34,216 nt of DNA from CAZAPG01 sp964486935 (GTDB taxonomy: Bacteria; Chloroflexota; Anaerolineae; 4572-78; J111), in NCBI GenBank assembly GCA_964486935.1, contig CAZAPG010000061.1, forward strand, positions 1-34,216, in the 5' to 3' direction. Positions within the stretch are counted from its first letter, which is position 1; each line of letters begins with the position of its first letter. The position numbers and the translations under genes are program-made. Below the pieces are notes generated by a model. It made no database searches, was not told the DNA's origin, and was given only the letters and a program-made list of their open reading frames with translations. Positions 15,630 to 23,775 of the stretch are shown piece after piece.

Positions 15630-18600
15630 TCAGCGGGGTAACTCTTGCAGTTCAGCCTGCTCTGGAAAATAAAACTCGCCCGCCGGACGCTCGATCAAGC
15701 GCCACAACAGGCCAGACTCGGTGGCCGTAATTATTGCCTGGCCCGTGCCGCCGCCGTAACTGCTGGTAATTTGAACCCGCGCCATCGCGCCGTCAACTGT
15801 GCCCACCACCGAATAGTCGGGGCTGTCTTTCGGCTGGCAATCCGTGCGAGAAGCATCTGGCAGCGCGCCGCAGTGCCAGCCGGCCAGCGCAGTATTCTGC
15901 TGCTGCAAAGTTAACCCAAAAGGAAATGTCCGGTCAATTGATTGCCACTCGCCCGAAAAACTGGCGGTATCCGGGTTGGCCAGTGGCACTGCCGGCGTTG
16001 TCTGAACGGCTATGGCCAGCACCGAGTCGCCGGCCAGGCCATCGGCGGCGGTGTAAGTAGTCCAGTTTTGCCCATCAAACAGGCTGACCCCCCGATTTGT
16101 GCCAAACCAGTAGCGGCCGGCCAGCTCTATGGCAATGGCCCGCACCACATCGCCGGCCAGGCCCGCCTCTTGGTTGAAGGCTTGCCAGCCGGTTTCATCC
16201 AGTTTTTGCAGCCCGCCGCTGTTGTAGCTGTTATCGGCGCCAAACCACTTTGCGCCGGCCGGGTCAATAGCCAGGGCAAACACGTAATCATCGGCAATGC
16301 CGCCGCTCTCGGCGAAGGGCGTCCACTGCTGGCCGTCAAAGCGGCTCAGGCTGCTCAGGGCGCTAAACTGGCCGGTCGCAAATGTGACCGCCCAAACAGC
16401 GCCATCCGGGTCGAGCGCCAGGGCGCTGGCAGGGCCGTAGCGCAGGCCGTTGTCGCCGCTGTAGGTGGTCCAGCTCTGCCCATCAAATTTGCTGACGCCG
16501 CCGGGGCCAAAATCGTTTTGTCCGGTAGCAACCCAAATGTTGCCCCCAAGGTCAATGAGCAGCGCATTAACGTAGTTGCTGGCCAGCCCATCGAGCGTAG
16601 TGTAAACCCGCCAGTTTTGCCCGTCAAACACCGATACGCCGCCGGCCGTGCCAAACCAGGCGCGCCCATCGGCGGCTGTGGCAATGGCGTTTATCTGCGG
16701 GTCGGCCAAGCCGGTGGTGAGGTGCGCCGTCCACTGCTGGCCATCAAATTGGCCCACGCCGCCGCCCCAGGTAGCCACCCACGCATGGCCGGCGGAGTCA
16801 ACCGCAATAGCGCGCACCTCATTATGGGGCAGGCCGTTGGCAGAGGTAAAACTGGTCCAACCCTGGCCGTCAAAGCGGCTGAGGCCATATTTAGTGCCTA
16901 CCCAGCGCAACCCGGCCGGGCCGATGGCGAGGGCGGTCACGTAATCGCTCACCAGGCCGCTATCTTTGGTAAAGGCGGTCCACTGCTGGCCGTCAAAGTG
17001 GTTGAGGCCGCCGTTTACCCACAGCGGTTTGGCCAGCGGATGCGCCAGCGTGCCTACCCACGGCTGCCCGGTTTGGTCCAGGGCAATGGCTGTCACCCAA
17101 TCGCCCAACAGACGGTCGCCTGGCCCGCTGCCGGTTGAATTGGAGCGGTCAACCGGATAGATGGTCCACTGCCGGCCATCGAACTGGCTGACGCCGCCGG
17201 ACTCGTTGCCCCTGAAAGCGGGTTCCGCGCCGGCCCACACCCGGCCCAGCGAGTCAACGGCAATGGCGTTAATCGGGCCGGGGGCCAGCCCATCGGCGGC
17301 GGTGTAGGTGGTCCAGCTTTGTCCATTATAAACCGACACGCCGGCCTCGCTGCCCAGCCAGACCCGGTCATCCGGCCCTACGGCCAGCGCCCGAACCGGG
17401 TTGGGGGGCAGCCCGTCGTCGGCGGTGAAAGTACGCCAGCTTTGGCCGTCAAAGGCCGACACGCCGGCAGCGGTACCCAGCCAGGTTTGCCCGGCGGAGT
17501 CAAAGGCGATGGCGTAAACCTGGTCATCAATCAACCCGTCGGCGCGGGTAAAGGTTTGCCATGTTTCGCCATCAAACATGGTGACGCCCTGGCCGCGCGG
17601 GCCGTAACCAAACCATTTGCGGTCGCGGGCGTCAACGGCTATGGCGTGGACGTAGTTGCTCACCAGGCTGCTGGTCAACGGGGTAAAGGTTTGCCAACTC
17701 TGCCCATCGAACAGGCTGGCCCCGGCGGCAGTGCCAAACCATTTGCGCCCCAGCCAGTCGATGGCAATGGCCCGCACTTCATCGTTGACCAGCCCGTCGG
17801 CGCTGGTGTAGCTTTGCCAGCTTTGGCCGTTATACATGCTGACGCCGTTGGACGTGCCCAGCCAAAGCTGCGAGGCCGGCGCGGGCGGGATATACTCGGT
17901 TAAGCCCTCCGGCGAGCCAAACCAGATGTGGCCGTCATCGTCAACCGCCAGGGCGGTCACATGGTCGGCCAGCAGGCCATTGGCGCTGGTGATGGTGGTC
18001 CAGTTTTGACCGTCGAAAAAGGCCGCGCCTTTGGCGGTGGCTATCCACGGCTGGCCGGCGGCGTCAATAACAATATCGTTGATCTGGTCGTCGGGCAGGC
18101 CGTCGGCGGTGGTAAAGCCGCGCCAGCCTTGCCCATCCAGCCGGTTGACGCCGCCGTTGTAGGTGCCGGCCCACAGGTTGCCCAGGTTGTCAACGGCCAG
18201 GGCGGTAACGGTGGGGCTGGTCAGGCCATCTTTGGCGGTGTAGGTGAGCCAGGTGTGGCCGTTGAACCAGCTCAACCCCAGCCGGGTTCCAATCCAGATT
18301 TCGGTACCGGAGGCGGCCAGGGACAGCACGTAATCTTCGGCCAGGCCGTCGGCGGTGGTGTAATATTCGCCTGGCCCAATTAAGCCGTAGCCGTACAGCC
18401 CAAACCAGTAGCGGCCAAGCGAGTCTATGGCAATGCCGCTGACATTGACGTTATCCTGTCCGCCTTCCACAAAATAAAAAGGGGTCCAGGTCTGGCCGTC
18501 GAATTTGCTGACGTTGCCGCCCCAGGCGCCAAACAGAACAACGCCGTTGCGGTCAACGGCAATGGAGCTGATGGCCGGAGCCACCAGACCATCGGCGGTG

Positions 18601-18812
18601 GTATAGCGGGTCGAATTGCCATCGAGCCGGTTGAAGCGGATTGCGCCGTTGCTGGTGCCCACCCACAACGTATCGCCGTGGGCCGCCAAAGCCGTAACCA
18701 GATCGTCGGTGGGGTAGGTGCGCCACTGGCCGGCGGGCGAATCGGCCCGGGCCGGCGAGCCGGCGGCCAGCCAGGTAAAGATAACAAGCAGCAAACTTAA
18801 CAGGTATTTCAT
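15630..18812 (-). CDS. Secreted Reg_prop beta-propeller protein with 21 blades
   Basis: A signal peptide (KYLLSLLLVIFTWLAAGSPARA) starts this 1060-residue protein; GGGGAG lies 8 bases before the ATG. Then come 21 repeats of about 40 residues, each with a core like YTTADGL, VTALAVDSLGNLW, VGT, and FDGQSW. These match the two-component regulator propeller repeat (Reg_prop, PF07494). Counting the W-x-G strand gives 21, that is three seven-bladed propellers; a Pro-rich break (EYIPPAPASQ, near residue 307) falls exactly after blade 7. In known hybrid sensors such repeats precede a histidine kinase. Here there is no membrane helix, kinase or output domain. Instead, residues about 950-1060 form a small beta domain with two cysteines (GWHCGALPDASRTDC). 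The protein probably binds a ligand or glycan outside the cell. Confidence 0.9.
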   Translation of the reverse strand: MKYLLSLLLVIFTWLAAGSPARADSPAGQWRTYPTDDLVTALAAHGDTLWVGTSNGAIRFNRLDGNSTRYTTADGLVAPAISSIAVDRNGVVLFGAWGGNVSKFDGQTWTPFYFVEGGQDNVNVSGIAIDSLGRYWFGLYGYGLIGPGEYYTTADGLAEDYVLSLAASGTEIWIGTRLGLSWFNGHTWLTYTAKDGLTSPTVTALAVDNLGNLWAGTYNGGVNRLDGQGWRGFTTADGLPDDQINDIVIDAAGQPWIATAKGAAFFDGQNWTTITSANGLLADHVTALAVDDDGHIWFGSPEGLTEYIPPAPASQLWLGTSNGVSMYNGQSWQSYTSADGLVNDEVRAIAIDWLGRKWFGTAAGASLFDGQSWQTFTPLTSSLVSNYVHAIAVDARDRKWFGYGPRGQGVTMFDGETWQTFTRADGLIDDQVYAIAFDSAGQTWLGTAAGVSAFDGQSWRTFTADDGLPPNPVRALAVGPDDRVWLGSEAGVSVYNGQSWTTYTAADGLAPGPINAIAVDSLGRVWAGAEPAFRGNESGGVSQFDGRQWTIYPVDRSNSTGSGPGDRLLGDWVTAIALDQTGQPWVGTLAHPLAKPLWVNGGLNHFDGQQWTAFTKDSGLVSDYVTALAIGPAGLRWVGTKYGLSRFDGQGWTSFTSANGLPHNEVRAIAVDSAGHAWVATWGGGVGQFDGQQWTAHLTTGLADPQINAIATAADGRAWFGTAGGVSVFDGQNWRVYTTLDGLASNYVNALLIDLGGNIWVATGQNDFGPGGVSKFDGQSWTTYSGDNGLRYGPASALALDPDGAVWAVTFATGQFSALSSLSRFDGQQWTPFAESGGIADDYVFALAIDPAGAKWFGADNSYNSGGLQKLDETGWQAFNQEAGLAGDVVRAIAIELAGRYWFGTNRGVSLFDGQNWTTYTAADGLAGDSVLAIAVQTTPAVPLANPDTASFSGEWQSIDRTFPFGLTLQQQNTALAGWHCGALPDASRTDCQPKDSPDYSVVGTVDGAMARVQITSSYGGGTGQAIITATESGLLWRLIERPAGEFYFPEQAELQELPR

Positions 18813-18828
18813 CTAAAATTCTCCCCGT

Positions 18829-19584
18829 TCAGCCGATAAAAAACCAACCGGCTATGAAGCTGAAAAAGTTCATAATCAGACTCAACGCCACGGCGTGAAT
18901 CAGTTTTAAGCCCTGTTTGCGGTTGACCAGATACAGAAACACGGCCTCAAAGAGCACCGCAAACAGTTCGTACAGGCACATAATCATTCCGGCGGGCAGC
19001 AGCAGCAACCGGGGAATTACAAACCAGACCACCGGCAGCGAAAGCAGGCTGGCAACCGGAACCCACCACAGCACCGATTTTGGCAATCTGAAAATGAGCC
19101 GGTAAAGGGCGGCAAGCAAGGTTTCGATGACAAGCGTGACCAGTAAAGCCAGCAGAAAATTGCTAAAGGACCATGCCCCGGAAACAACCTGCAAGTCGGA
19201 CTCCCGCACAATGATTTGAAACTGCTCGTTATAGGTGCGGGTGGGGAAAATATTGCTCTCTCTGGTTTTGTCGGCAAACTCAAGCACCAGCTTGTGGTAG
19301 GGCCGGTAGCCATACGACATTGAGAAGCAGCCGGTGTCGCTACATTCAAAGCGCTGCGGCCCCATCTCTTCCAGCGGGCGGCTTTGGGCGCAGGCGGCGT
19401 CTTCGCACTCAAGCATCTGGCTGTTGATGATGGGCACGGGCTGGTCAATCTGGTAGACCAGTTCAAAATTCATGGTGGGTTTGGGGCCAACATCGGCCAG
19501 GGCAGCCGGCGGAGCAAAGTATAAAAACAGAAACGCGGTTGCCAAAAGTAAAAATCGAACCGTTCGGTTATCGAGGTTTGTCAT
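18829..19584 (-). CDS. Signal-peptide membrane protein with GPKP motif
   Basis: The frame opens at 19725, but the ATG at 19584 starts a clear signal peptide (VRFLLLATAFLFLYFAPPAALA) and follows the stop of the preceding gene by 13 bases; the product is then 251 residues. After cleavage the mature chain begins with DVGPKPTMNFEL, a motif seen at the start of other exported bacterial proteins. An extracytoplasmic domain of about 115 residues has two Cys pairs (ECEDAACAQS and ECSDTGCFSM). Four membrane helices follow (about 145-168, 174-195, 198-224 and 228-250). The stop (TGA) lies 16 bases before the propeller-protein gene. Function unknown; the neighbouring genes suggest an envelope role. Confidence 0.8.
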   Translation of the reverse strand: MTNLDNRTVRFLLLATAFLFLYFAPPAALADVGPKPTMNFELVYQIDQPVPIINSQMLECEDAACAQSRPLEEMGPQRFECSDTGCFSMSYGYRPYHKLVLEFADKTRESNIFPTRTYNEQFQIIVRESDLQVVSGAWSFSNFLLALLVTLVIETLLAALYRLIFRLPKSVLWWVPVASLLSLPVVWFVIPRLLLLPAGMIMCLYELFAVLFEAVFLYLVNRKQGLKLIHAVALSLIMNFFSFIAGWFFIG

Positions 19585-19597
19585 TTTTAGTCTCACG

Positions 19598-20206
19598 CTA
19601 AAATTCTTTGCAGGCTGCACTCTGTAAATTATCTTGATAGCGGGTGTCGGTGTCCAACAGCCACATGACGGGCAGCTTGTCCCAATATTTGAAATTGTAG
19701 GCGTAAATAGTCTCGGCCGGACCATCGGATGAAATCAGACACATCTGGCAGGCAAGGGTTTGCCCGGTTGACTCCTGCTCAACTTCGCAGCGAAGGCCAC
19801 GGCCCAGTAATGTGTCCTGGCTGTTGGATGTACTCAGGTAGAACACTTCAAGGGGCAGCAGAACAAGGGTGGCGCAGCTTTGCCCAATAATAATGAGTAT
19901 GATGAGCAACACCATCAGGGGTCGCCTTGAGATGAGATGACTCAGGGCATAAGCCAAAACCGGCAGCCAGGCCCAGGTTAAGGCCAGATACAGCAGCGGC
20001 GTGGCCTGCATATTGGGCGGAGCAAGCCAGATGGGTTTGGCCCGGTTAAGCCACAAACCAACGGCCAACATCGCCAGAGCAATCAAAAGAAGTTTTACGC
20101 CGCGATGGGATAGTTTGGCTTTAAGCGATTGGACTGCCAATTTTGTCCCTTTTGAAAATAACGGTGGCGGAGTGTCAAAGCGCATTTTGACACTCCGGGT
20201 TTTCAT
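19598..20206 (-). CDS. Membrane protein, probable partner of the GPKP protein
   Basis: The start is uncertain. The ATG at 20206 gives 202 residues but its first codons run through a perfect 12-bp palindrome (20168-20197), so the coding sequence may really begin at the TTG at 20140, behind AAAAGGG. The protein has three hydrophobic segments (GVKLLLIALAMLAVGLWL, PLLYLALTWAWLPVLAYAL and PLMVLLIILIIIGQSCATLV). It then has a C-terminal extracytoplasmic domain of about 80 residues with several cysteines (RCEVEQESTGQTLACQMC) that resembles, in its Cys spacing and position, the domain of the following gene. It stops 13 bases before that gene. No family is recognised. Confidence 0.7.
   Translation of the reverse strand: MKTRSVKMRFDTPPPLFSKGTKLAVQSLKAKLSHRGVKLLLIALAMLAVGLWLNRAKPIWLAPPNMQATPLLYLALTWAWLPVLAYALSHLISRRPLMVLLIILIIIGQSCATLVLLPLEVFYLSTSNSQDTLLGRGLRCEVEQESTGQTLACQMCLISSDGPAETIYAYNFKYWDKLPVMWLLDTDTRYQDNLQSAACKEF
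20168..20197. repeat. Perfect palindromic repeat, 12-bp arms
   Basis: CGGAGTGTCAAA (20168-20179) and TTTGACACTCCG (20186-20197) flank a 6-base loop GCGCAT. An 18-base part of it (20176-20193) recurs exactly at 27003-27020. It has no T-run on the minus strand, so it is not a normal terminator for the operon it lies in. It looks like a REP-type or other dispersed intergenic palindrome. Confidence 0.7.
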
Positions 20207-20218
20207 TTTGTTACCGGC

Positions 20219-20246
20219 GTAGAGGCGCACACCCGCGCGCCTCTAC
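20219..20246. repeat. Perfect hairpin, 10-bp arms, in the intergenic gap
   Basis: GTAGAGGCGC (20219-20228) pairs with GCGCCTCTAC (20237-20246) around an 8-base loop. TTTTT follows on the plus strand, but no plus-strand gene ends here. Together with the palindrome 22 bases away it fills the gap between the lipoprotein gene and the next membrane gene. It may stabilise or attenuate the minus-strand transcript. Confidence 0.6.
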
Positions 20247-20271
20247 TTTTTCAGCTCAATTGAACTTGCCG

Positions 20272-21666
20272 TTATGGATAAACCTTGAAGGGTATGTAGA
20301 CCGCCCCGTCGCCGCGGACACCCACAGCCCACGACTCGTTGGGACCGAGGGTGACTTCGTCGTTGGCCGCGCCGCCGGGGATGCTGATGGTAAAGGTGTA
20401 CCGGCCCGGAGCCAGGTCGATGGGAATGGGGTTGTCGATGCCTGAGGGCGGAATGGTGTGCTGTTTGTTGTCGATGGTAAAGGTCAAATCCTGGTTGAAC
20501 TCGTTGAACACATAGAGCCGCGATTGGCCGGGCTGCGGCGCAAACGGATTCGCTACCGGGGCCGGGGTAGGGGTCGGCGGTACGGGTTGGGGCGTGGGCG
20601 TGGGCGGAACCGGGGTGGGGGTCGGCAGGGCAGCTAAAGCCGCGTCAGGGTCAACAGCGTAGCTGGCAATAATTTCATCCCAGGTAGGCTGAAGCTCGTT
20701 ATAGGCAGTGGTGGCAAAAACCAGCACGTAGACAATAGTTTTGCGTTGTTCAAAAAAGAAGTCCACATCGCCGGTTTCATTGGGGGCGGAATAACTAAGC
20801 GCCACGTAAATGCTGTCATCAGGCTGGGGTTTTTGCTCGATAATTTCATATTCATCGGCAAAGCTCATATAGTTTTCAAGAAAGATATCAATATAATTTT
20901 GCATATCTTCCTCGCCATAGACAAATTGCCCGTCGCTAAAAACAGCCCCCAGGTAGGTTTGACCATCGGTAAAGGTGGCGCTGGCTTCATCCTCGACAAA
21001 CAGTTCCCAACCTTCGGGTACGGCAAAGGTAAAGGCCCCGGAAGGATGAACGTATGGCTCCGGTTGAAGGGGCAGTGGCTCATACTCAACCGGCGCTTCG
21101 TCGGTAGATACGTTAGCATCTTCTTGAGTCGGGTTGACAGCCAGCGAGTCGCCGGCGGCATTGACCGGGGTAACGGTTGGTTTTGGCGTAGATGTAGGCG
21201 CAGGGGTGGCCGTCGGTTGCGGCGTAGCCGTAGGCTCCGGCGTGGGCGAAGGCGCCTGGGCGGCCACATCACCCTCTACGGTAAATTCCAGGGTGCGAGC
21301 CAGTTCGTCGTTTAAATACAGGTCAACTTTGTATTTACCGGCAGGCCACAGTTTATCGTTGGTTAAATCAAACCAGAGCGACCCGCTGCCCGATGTTGTT
21401 GAAGCTTCACTAATGACATAATTGGGGTCAAGCCCGTCGGCTTCAACGGCGGTCCACACGGCTTTAACTGCGGTATCGTCGGAGGCGTTGGCCAACTCAA
21501 CCACAGCGTAAAATGGCTCATCCTGGGCAAAAACGCTGGTGGGCTGTTGGCCCTGCGAGTCTTTGGCCATTTTGGCCTCATTGATATTGGCAGTGCTGGC
21601 ACTGAAGTTACAGGCCAGCAGCGTTAAAAAAAGCAAGGTTAAAACAGCAAACAATGGTTTTTTCAC
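20272..21666 (-). CDS. Multi-domain lipoprotein with TPTP linkers
   Basis: The GTG at 21666 is chosen because GGAGAG lies 7 bases before it and the product (464 residues) then begins with a lipoprotein signal (KKPLFAVLTLLFLTLLAC; lipobox LLAC). The first domain (about 35-140) is Ig-like (EPFYAVVELANASDDT, PAGKYKVDLYLNDE). A Pro/Thr linker follows (PTPEPTATPQPTATP). The middle domain (about 205-350) resembles PsbP-like folds (GAFTFAVPEGWELFVED). After a second PTP linker there is a C-terminal beta domain of about 85 residues (SRLYVFNEFNQDLTF, IDLAPGRYTFTISIPGG). It is the first gene of the minus-strand envelope operon; a -10 box with the CGTTAC repeat lies upstream. Precise function unknown. 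Confidence 0.85.
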   Translation of the reverse strand: MKKPLFAVLTLLFLTLLACNFSASTANINEAKMAKDSQGQQPTSVFAQDEPFYAVVELANASDDTAVKAVWTAVEADGLDPNYVISEASTTSGSGSLWFDLTNDKLWPAGKYKVDLYLNDELARTLEFTVEGDVAAQAPSPTPEPTATPQPTATPAPTSTPKPTVTPVNAAGDSLAVNPTQEDANVSTDEAPVEYEPLPLQPEPYVHPSGAFTFAVPEGWELFVEDEASATFTDGQTYLGAVFSDGQFVYGEEDMQNYIDIFLENYMSFADEYEIIEQKPQPDDSIYVALSYSAPNETGDVDFFFEQRKTIVYVLVFATTAYNELQPTWDEIIASYAVDPDAALAALPTPTPVPPTPTPQPVPPTPTPAPVANPFAPQPGQSRLYVFNEFNQDLTFTIDNKQHTIPPSGIDNPIPIDLAPGRYTFTISIPGGAANDEVTLGPNESWAVGVRGDGAVYIPFKVYP

Positions 21667-21710
21667 GGCAATCTCTCCTTTTTTGGCGAGGCTAATATTT
21701 ATCTTCGGCA

Positions 21711-21757
21711 ATTTTAGCGCGCCTCCGTTTGAGAATCGTTACGAGAAACGTTACGGC
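21711..21757 (-). promoter_or_regulatory. -10 box with CGTTAC direct repeat before the lipoprotein gene
   Basis: On the minus strand TAAAAT (21711-21716) lies 45 bases before the GTG. Twenty bases upstream of it begins a direct repeat, on the plus strand CGTTAC at 21737-21742 and 21749-21754. The repeat, its AAACGTTACGGC part and its distance from the -10 match those before the anti-sigma gene (11739-11783). Confidence 0.4.
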
Positions 21758-21773
21758 GTGGAAGATACTGGCA

Positions 21774-21805
21774 AAAATAAAAAAGCCAACCCGTTGGAGT
21801 TGGCT
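21774..21805 (-). terminator. Terminator of the DUF4352-rdgB transcript
   Basis: Read on the minus strand, AGCCAAC and GTTGGCT (plus coordinates 21799-21805 and 21784-21790) form a 7-bp stem with an 8-base loop, followed by TTTTTTATTTTTG. It lies about 140 bases after the rdgB stop codon. Confidence 0.8.
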
Positions 21806-21868
21806 ATGGTGTAATAAACACAGAGTTTTTTTCTTTGTGTTCTTTAGTGTATCCTCAGTGAGGAGTCT

Positions 21869-21891
21869 GTCCCAAAATTTGGGACGCACCC
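21869..21891. repeat. Second copy of the GTCCCAAA/TTTGGGAC palindrome
   Basis: GTCCCAAA, a central A and TTTGGGAC form a perfect dyad, followed by GCACCC. Over 23 bases it differs at only two positions from 9296-9318. It lies in the rdgB 3' region, within an AT-rich stretch containing CTTTGTG-type motifs. A further hairpin, GACGCG-AAG-CGCGTC, lies at 21925-21939. Confidence 0.5.
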
Positions 21892-21942
21892 TCTGTGAGC
21901 TTTGTGTTTTAATTTTTTGGTTGTGACGCGAAGCGCGTCGCG

Positions 21943-22551
21943 TTACAGTTTTGCCAGAAGCTGCTTAATCAGAGGGATGGCGGCGCGGGCGGCCCGGCCC
22001 CGGTGGCTGAGGCGATGTTTTTGCTCTGGCGGGGCCTGGCCCAGAGTTTGGTTTAGCTCCGGCACATAAAAAACGGGGTCGTAGCCAAAACCATTTTGAC
22101 CTTTTGGTTCGTAGCTGATAAAACCTTCAATTGCGCCTTCTACCGTGCCAATTAACTCGTTGCCCATGGCAATAGCAATCACGCATTTAAAGCGGGCCGT
22201 TCGCTCTGACCAGGGCACGTTTTTAGCCGCCAGTTGATTGAGCACCAGTTGATACCGCCCGGCATAGTCATTTTTGGCGGTGTTGCCATACCGCGCCGAG
22301 TAAACGCCCGGCTCGCCGCCCAGGGCGTCCACTTCTAACCCGGAATCATCGGCCAGCACCGGCAGGTGGGTAACAGCCGCAAATGCCCGCGCCTTGAGGA
22401 TGGCATTTTCGGCAAAGGTAACGCCGGTTTCGGCGGGGTCAAGCACAATTCCCGCTTCGGCCAGCGAGATGAGAGTTAGCGGCAGGTCGGCGTAAATTTC
22501 TCTAAATTCTTCCAGCTTGTGCAGATTATTGGTAGCAATTAAAAGTTCCAC
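21943..22551 (-). CDS. rdgB: RdgB/HAM1 non-canonical purine NTP pyrophosphatase
   Basis: The product of 202 residues is a full-length member of the Ham1/RdgB family, which hydrolyses dITP, XTP and dHAPTP to the monophosphates and keeps deaminated purines out of DNA and RNA. It has the N-terminal substrate motif (LLIATNNLHKLEEF), the metal/catalytic motif VLADDSGLEVDALGGEPG, the FGYDPVF element and the C-terminal SHRGRA motif. The start is GTG at 22551, 12 bases after the stop of the upstream DUF4352-type gene, so the two are co-transcribed. A terminator lies at 21774-21805. The cytoplasmic location fits the absence of a signal. Confidence 0.96.
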   Translation of the reverse strand: MELLIATNNLHKLEEFREIYADLPLTLISLAEAGIVLDPAETGVTFAENAILKARAFAAVTHLPVLADDSGLEVDALGGEPGVYSARYGNTAKNDYAGRYQLVLNQLAAKNVPWSERTARFKCVIAIAMGNELIGTVEGAIEGFISYEPKGQNGFGYDPVFYVPELNQTLGQAPPEQKHRLSHRGRAARAAIPLIKQLLAKL

Positions 22552-22563
22552 GTTAAGTTGAGT

Positions 22564-23235
22564 CTACTCCAAATAGATATAACGGGGTTGCGCGTTGCGG
22601 CCAGGTTCCCACAACAAGCGCAGGTCAAATTCATTGGCAATTACTTCAAACACCAGCCGGCCTTCCAGCCCCTCGCCGGGGGGCAGGGTGCCGCGCCCCA
22701 GCGCGCCGGCCACCGCGCCGATGGCCGGCGCATAAGCTTCTTCAAAAGCGTTAAGCAGCTTGAAATCTCGCTCATTAAACGACTGGTCTTCATCGCCCAG
22801 ATTGACCAATTCAACAGTGACAATAATAATTTCTCGACCTTCAACTTGCGGAATGGTTTCAACAGCGGCGTTGCGGTTAACATCCAAAATGGTCAGTTGC
22901 AAATTTTGCTCATTAACCACAGACTCATTGGAAAAGGCCGGGTCATCAAAGGCCAGGCCAACGTCGCTGCCCGGCGCGGCAGTAGCCGATGCGCTTGCGC
23001 CGGGGTCCAATATCCATAAGGCCACAAAAAATAAAAAACAAAAGCTCATGCACAAAAAAACCAGGCAGCCTCCGCCCACAAAGGCAATAATCGCCGGCAG
23101 TAAGGAACTGCCAGAACTCTCGCCTTCATCATCGTCGTATTCGTAATACTCATATTCCCCCTCATCATAGTAGTCATCTTCGGGGTTGTGTTGAGGCGGA
23201 TAAACCGGCCCCTGTTGAGGATAATATTGACTCAT
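22564..23235 (-). CDS. Membrane-anchored DUF4352-type protein
   Basis: The ATG at 23235 is chosen over an upstream in-frame start because GAAGGAG ends 7 bases before it. The 223-residue product begins with a Tyr/Gln/Pro- and then Asp/Glu/Tyr-rich cytoplasmic tail (YYDEGEYEYYEYDDDEGE). A single membrane helix follows (about 45-75, LLPAIIAFVGGGCLVFLC and onward). The outer part (about 100-223) is an Ig-like domain of the DUF4352 kind (LQLTILDVNRNAAVETI, IIIVTVELVNLGDEDQSF, LVFEVIANEFDLRLLWEP). Such domains are typical of exported proteins in Gram-positives and Chloroflexota; the partner is unknown. It shares an operon with rdgB, which is probably coincidental in function. Confidence 0.8.
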   Translation of the reverse strand: MSQYYPQQGPVYPPQHNPEDDYYDEGEYEYYEYDDDEGESSGSSLLPAIIAFVGGGCLVFLCMSFCFLFFVALWILDPGASASATAAPGSDVGLAFDDPAFSNESVVNEQNLQLTILDVNRNAAVETIPQVEGREIIIVTVELVNLGDEDQSFNERDFKLLNAFEEAYAPAIGAVAGALGRGTLPPGEGLEGRLVFEVIANEFDLRLLWEPGRNAQPRYIYLE

Positions 23236-23362
23236 TTTATCTCCTTCTGTCTGCCGGGGCAGAACTGTTCTTCCAGCGGGCAATTATAACATAAACATTG
23301 GCGCATCCCCAAGAATCGCTTCTCACATTAGAGAGTCCTAATTTTTGCATTTTATACAAAAA

Positions 23363-23391
23363 TTGACAATGGATAGTCACTCTGCTAGAAT
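23363..23391 (+). promoter_or_regulatory. Strong extended -10 promoter of infA
   Basis: TTGACA (23363-23368) and TAGAAT (23386-23391) are separated by 17 bases, and TG at 23383-23384 makes an extended -10. The start of transcription is expected near 23398, leaving a 65-base leader before the ATG at 23463. It lies divergent from the DUF4352-rdgB operon. Confidence 0.75.
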
Positions 23392-23462
23392 ATGACCGAC
23401 ATAATGTTGTCAATAATATCTGTTACAATTTAAGTTTGTTATCTGTCAGTAAAGGAGTTTTC

Positions 23463-23690
23463 ATGGCTGATGCCACCCAAGAAAAACTGGTATTAGATGG
23501 TAAAATTGTAGAAGCTTTGCCTAACACCAGTTTTAGAGTAGAATTAGAAAATGGACACACGGTTCTGGCTTATCTATCTGGCAAAATGCGAAAATTTTAC
23601 ATCAGAGTGTTGCTGGGCGATAAAGTAAAAGTTGAGCTTTCTCCGTATGATTTAGACCGTGGCCGCATTATTTACCGCTATAAAAAATAA
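23463..23690 (+). CDS. infA: Translation initiation factor IF-1
   Basis: The 75-residue product is a single S1/OB-fold domain with the IF-1 hallmarks: KLVLDGKIVEALPNTSFRV, LENGHTVLAYLSGKMRKF, IRVLLGDKVKVELSPYDL and the final GRIIYRYKK. It binds the 30S A site and helps IF-2 and IF-3 in start-codon selection. The ATG at 23463 follows AAAGGAG by 5 bases; an in-frame upstream start at 23436 would add nine unrelated residues. Unlike the usual location in the ribosomal protein (spc/alpha) operon, the gene here stands alone with its own strong promoter. Another infA copy elsewhere cannot be excluded. Confidence 0.97.
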   Translation: MADATQEKLVLDGKIVEALPNTSFRVELENGHTVLAYLSGKMRKFYIRVLLGDKVKVELSPYDLDRGRIIYRYKK

Positions 23691-23775
23691 GTTTGACTAC
23701 CGATAAGCGCGCAACTTGTTGGCCACAGTTACATTGTTGGTAATTTCGTCAAAAATTTTTTTGTGGGTGGAGGGT

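Noticed and set aside
15942..18383. Three long plus-strand open frames (398, 194 and 151 codons) opposite the propeller gene
   Set aside because: They are antisense to a GC-rich repetitive gene, repeat with the same period and have no ribosome sites; they are shadows of the blade repeats.
15136..18831. Global reassignment of TGA (to Trp or Gly)
   Set aside because: TGA ends the genes at 15136, 15630 and 18829, each followed by another gene's ribosome site or by a convergent gene.
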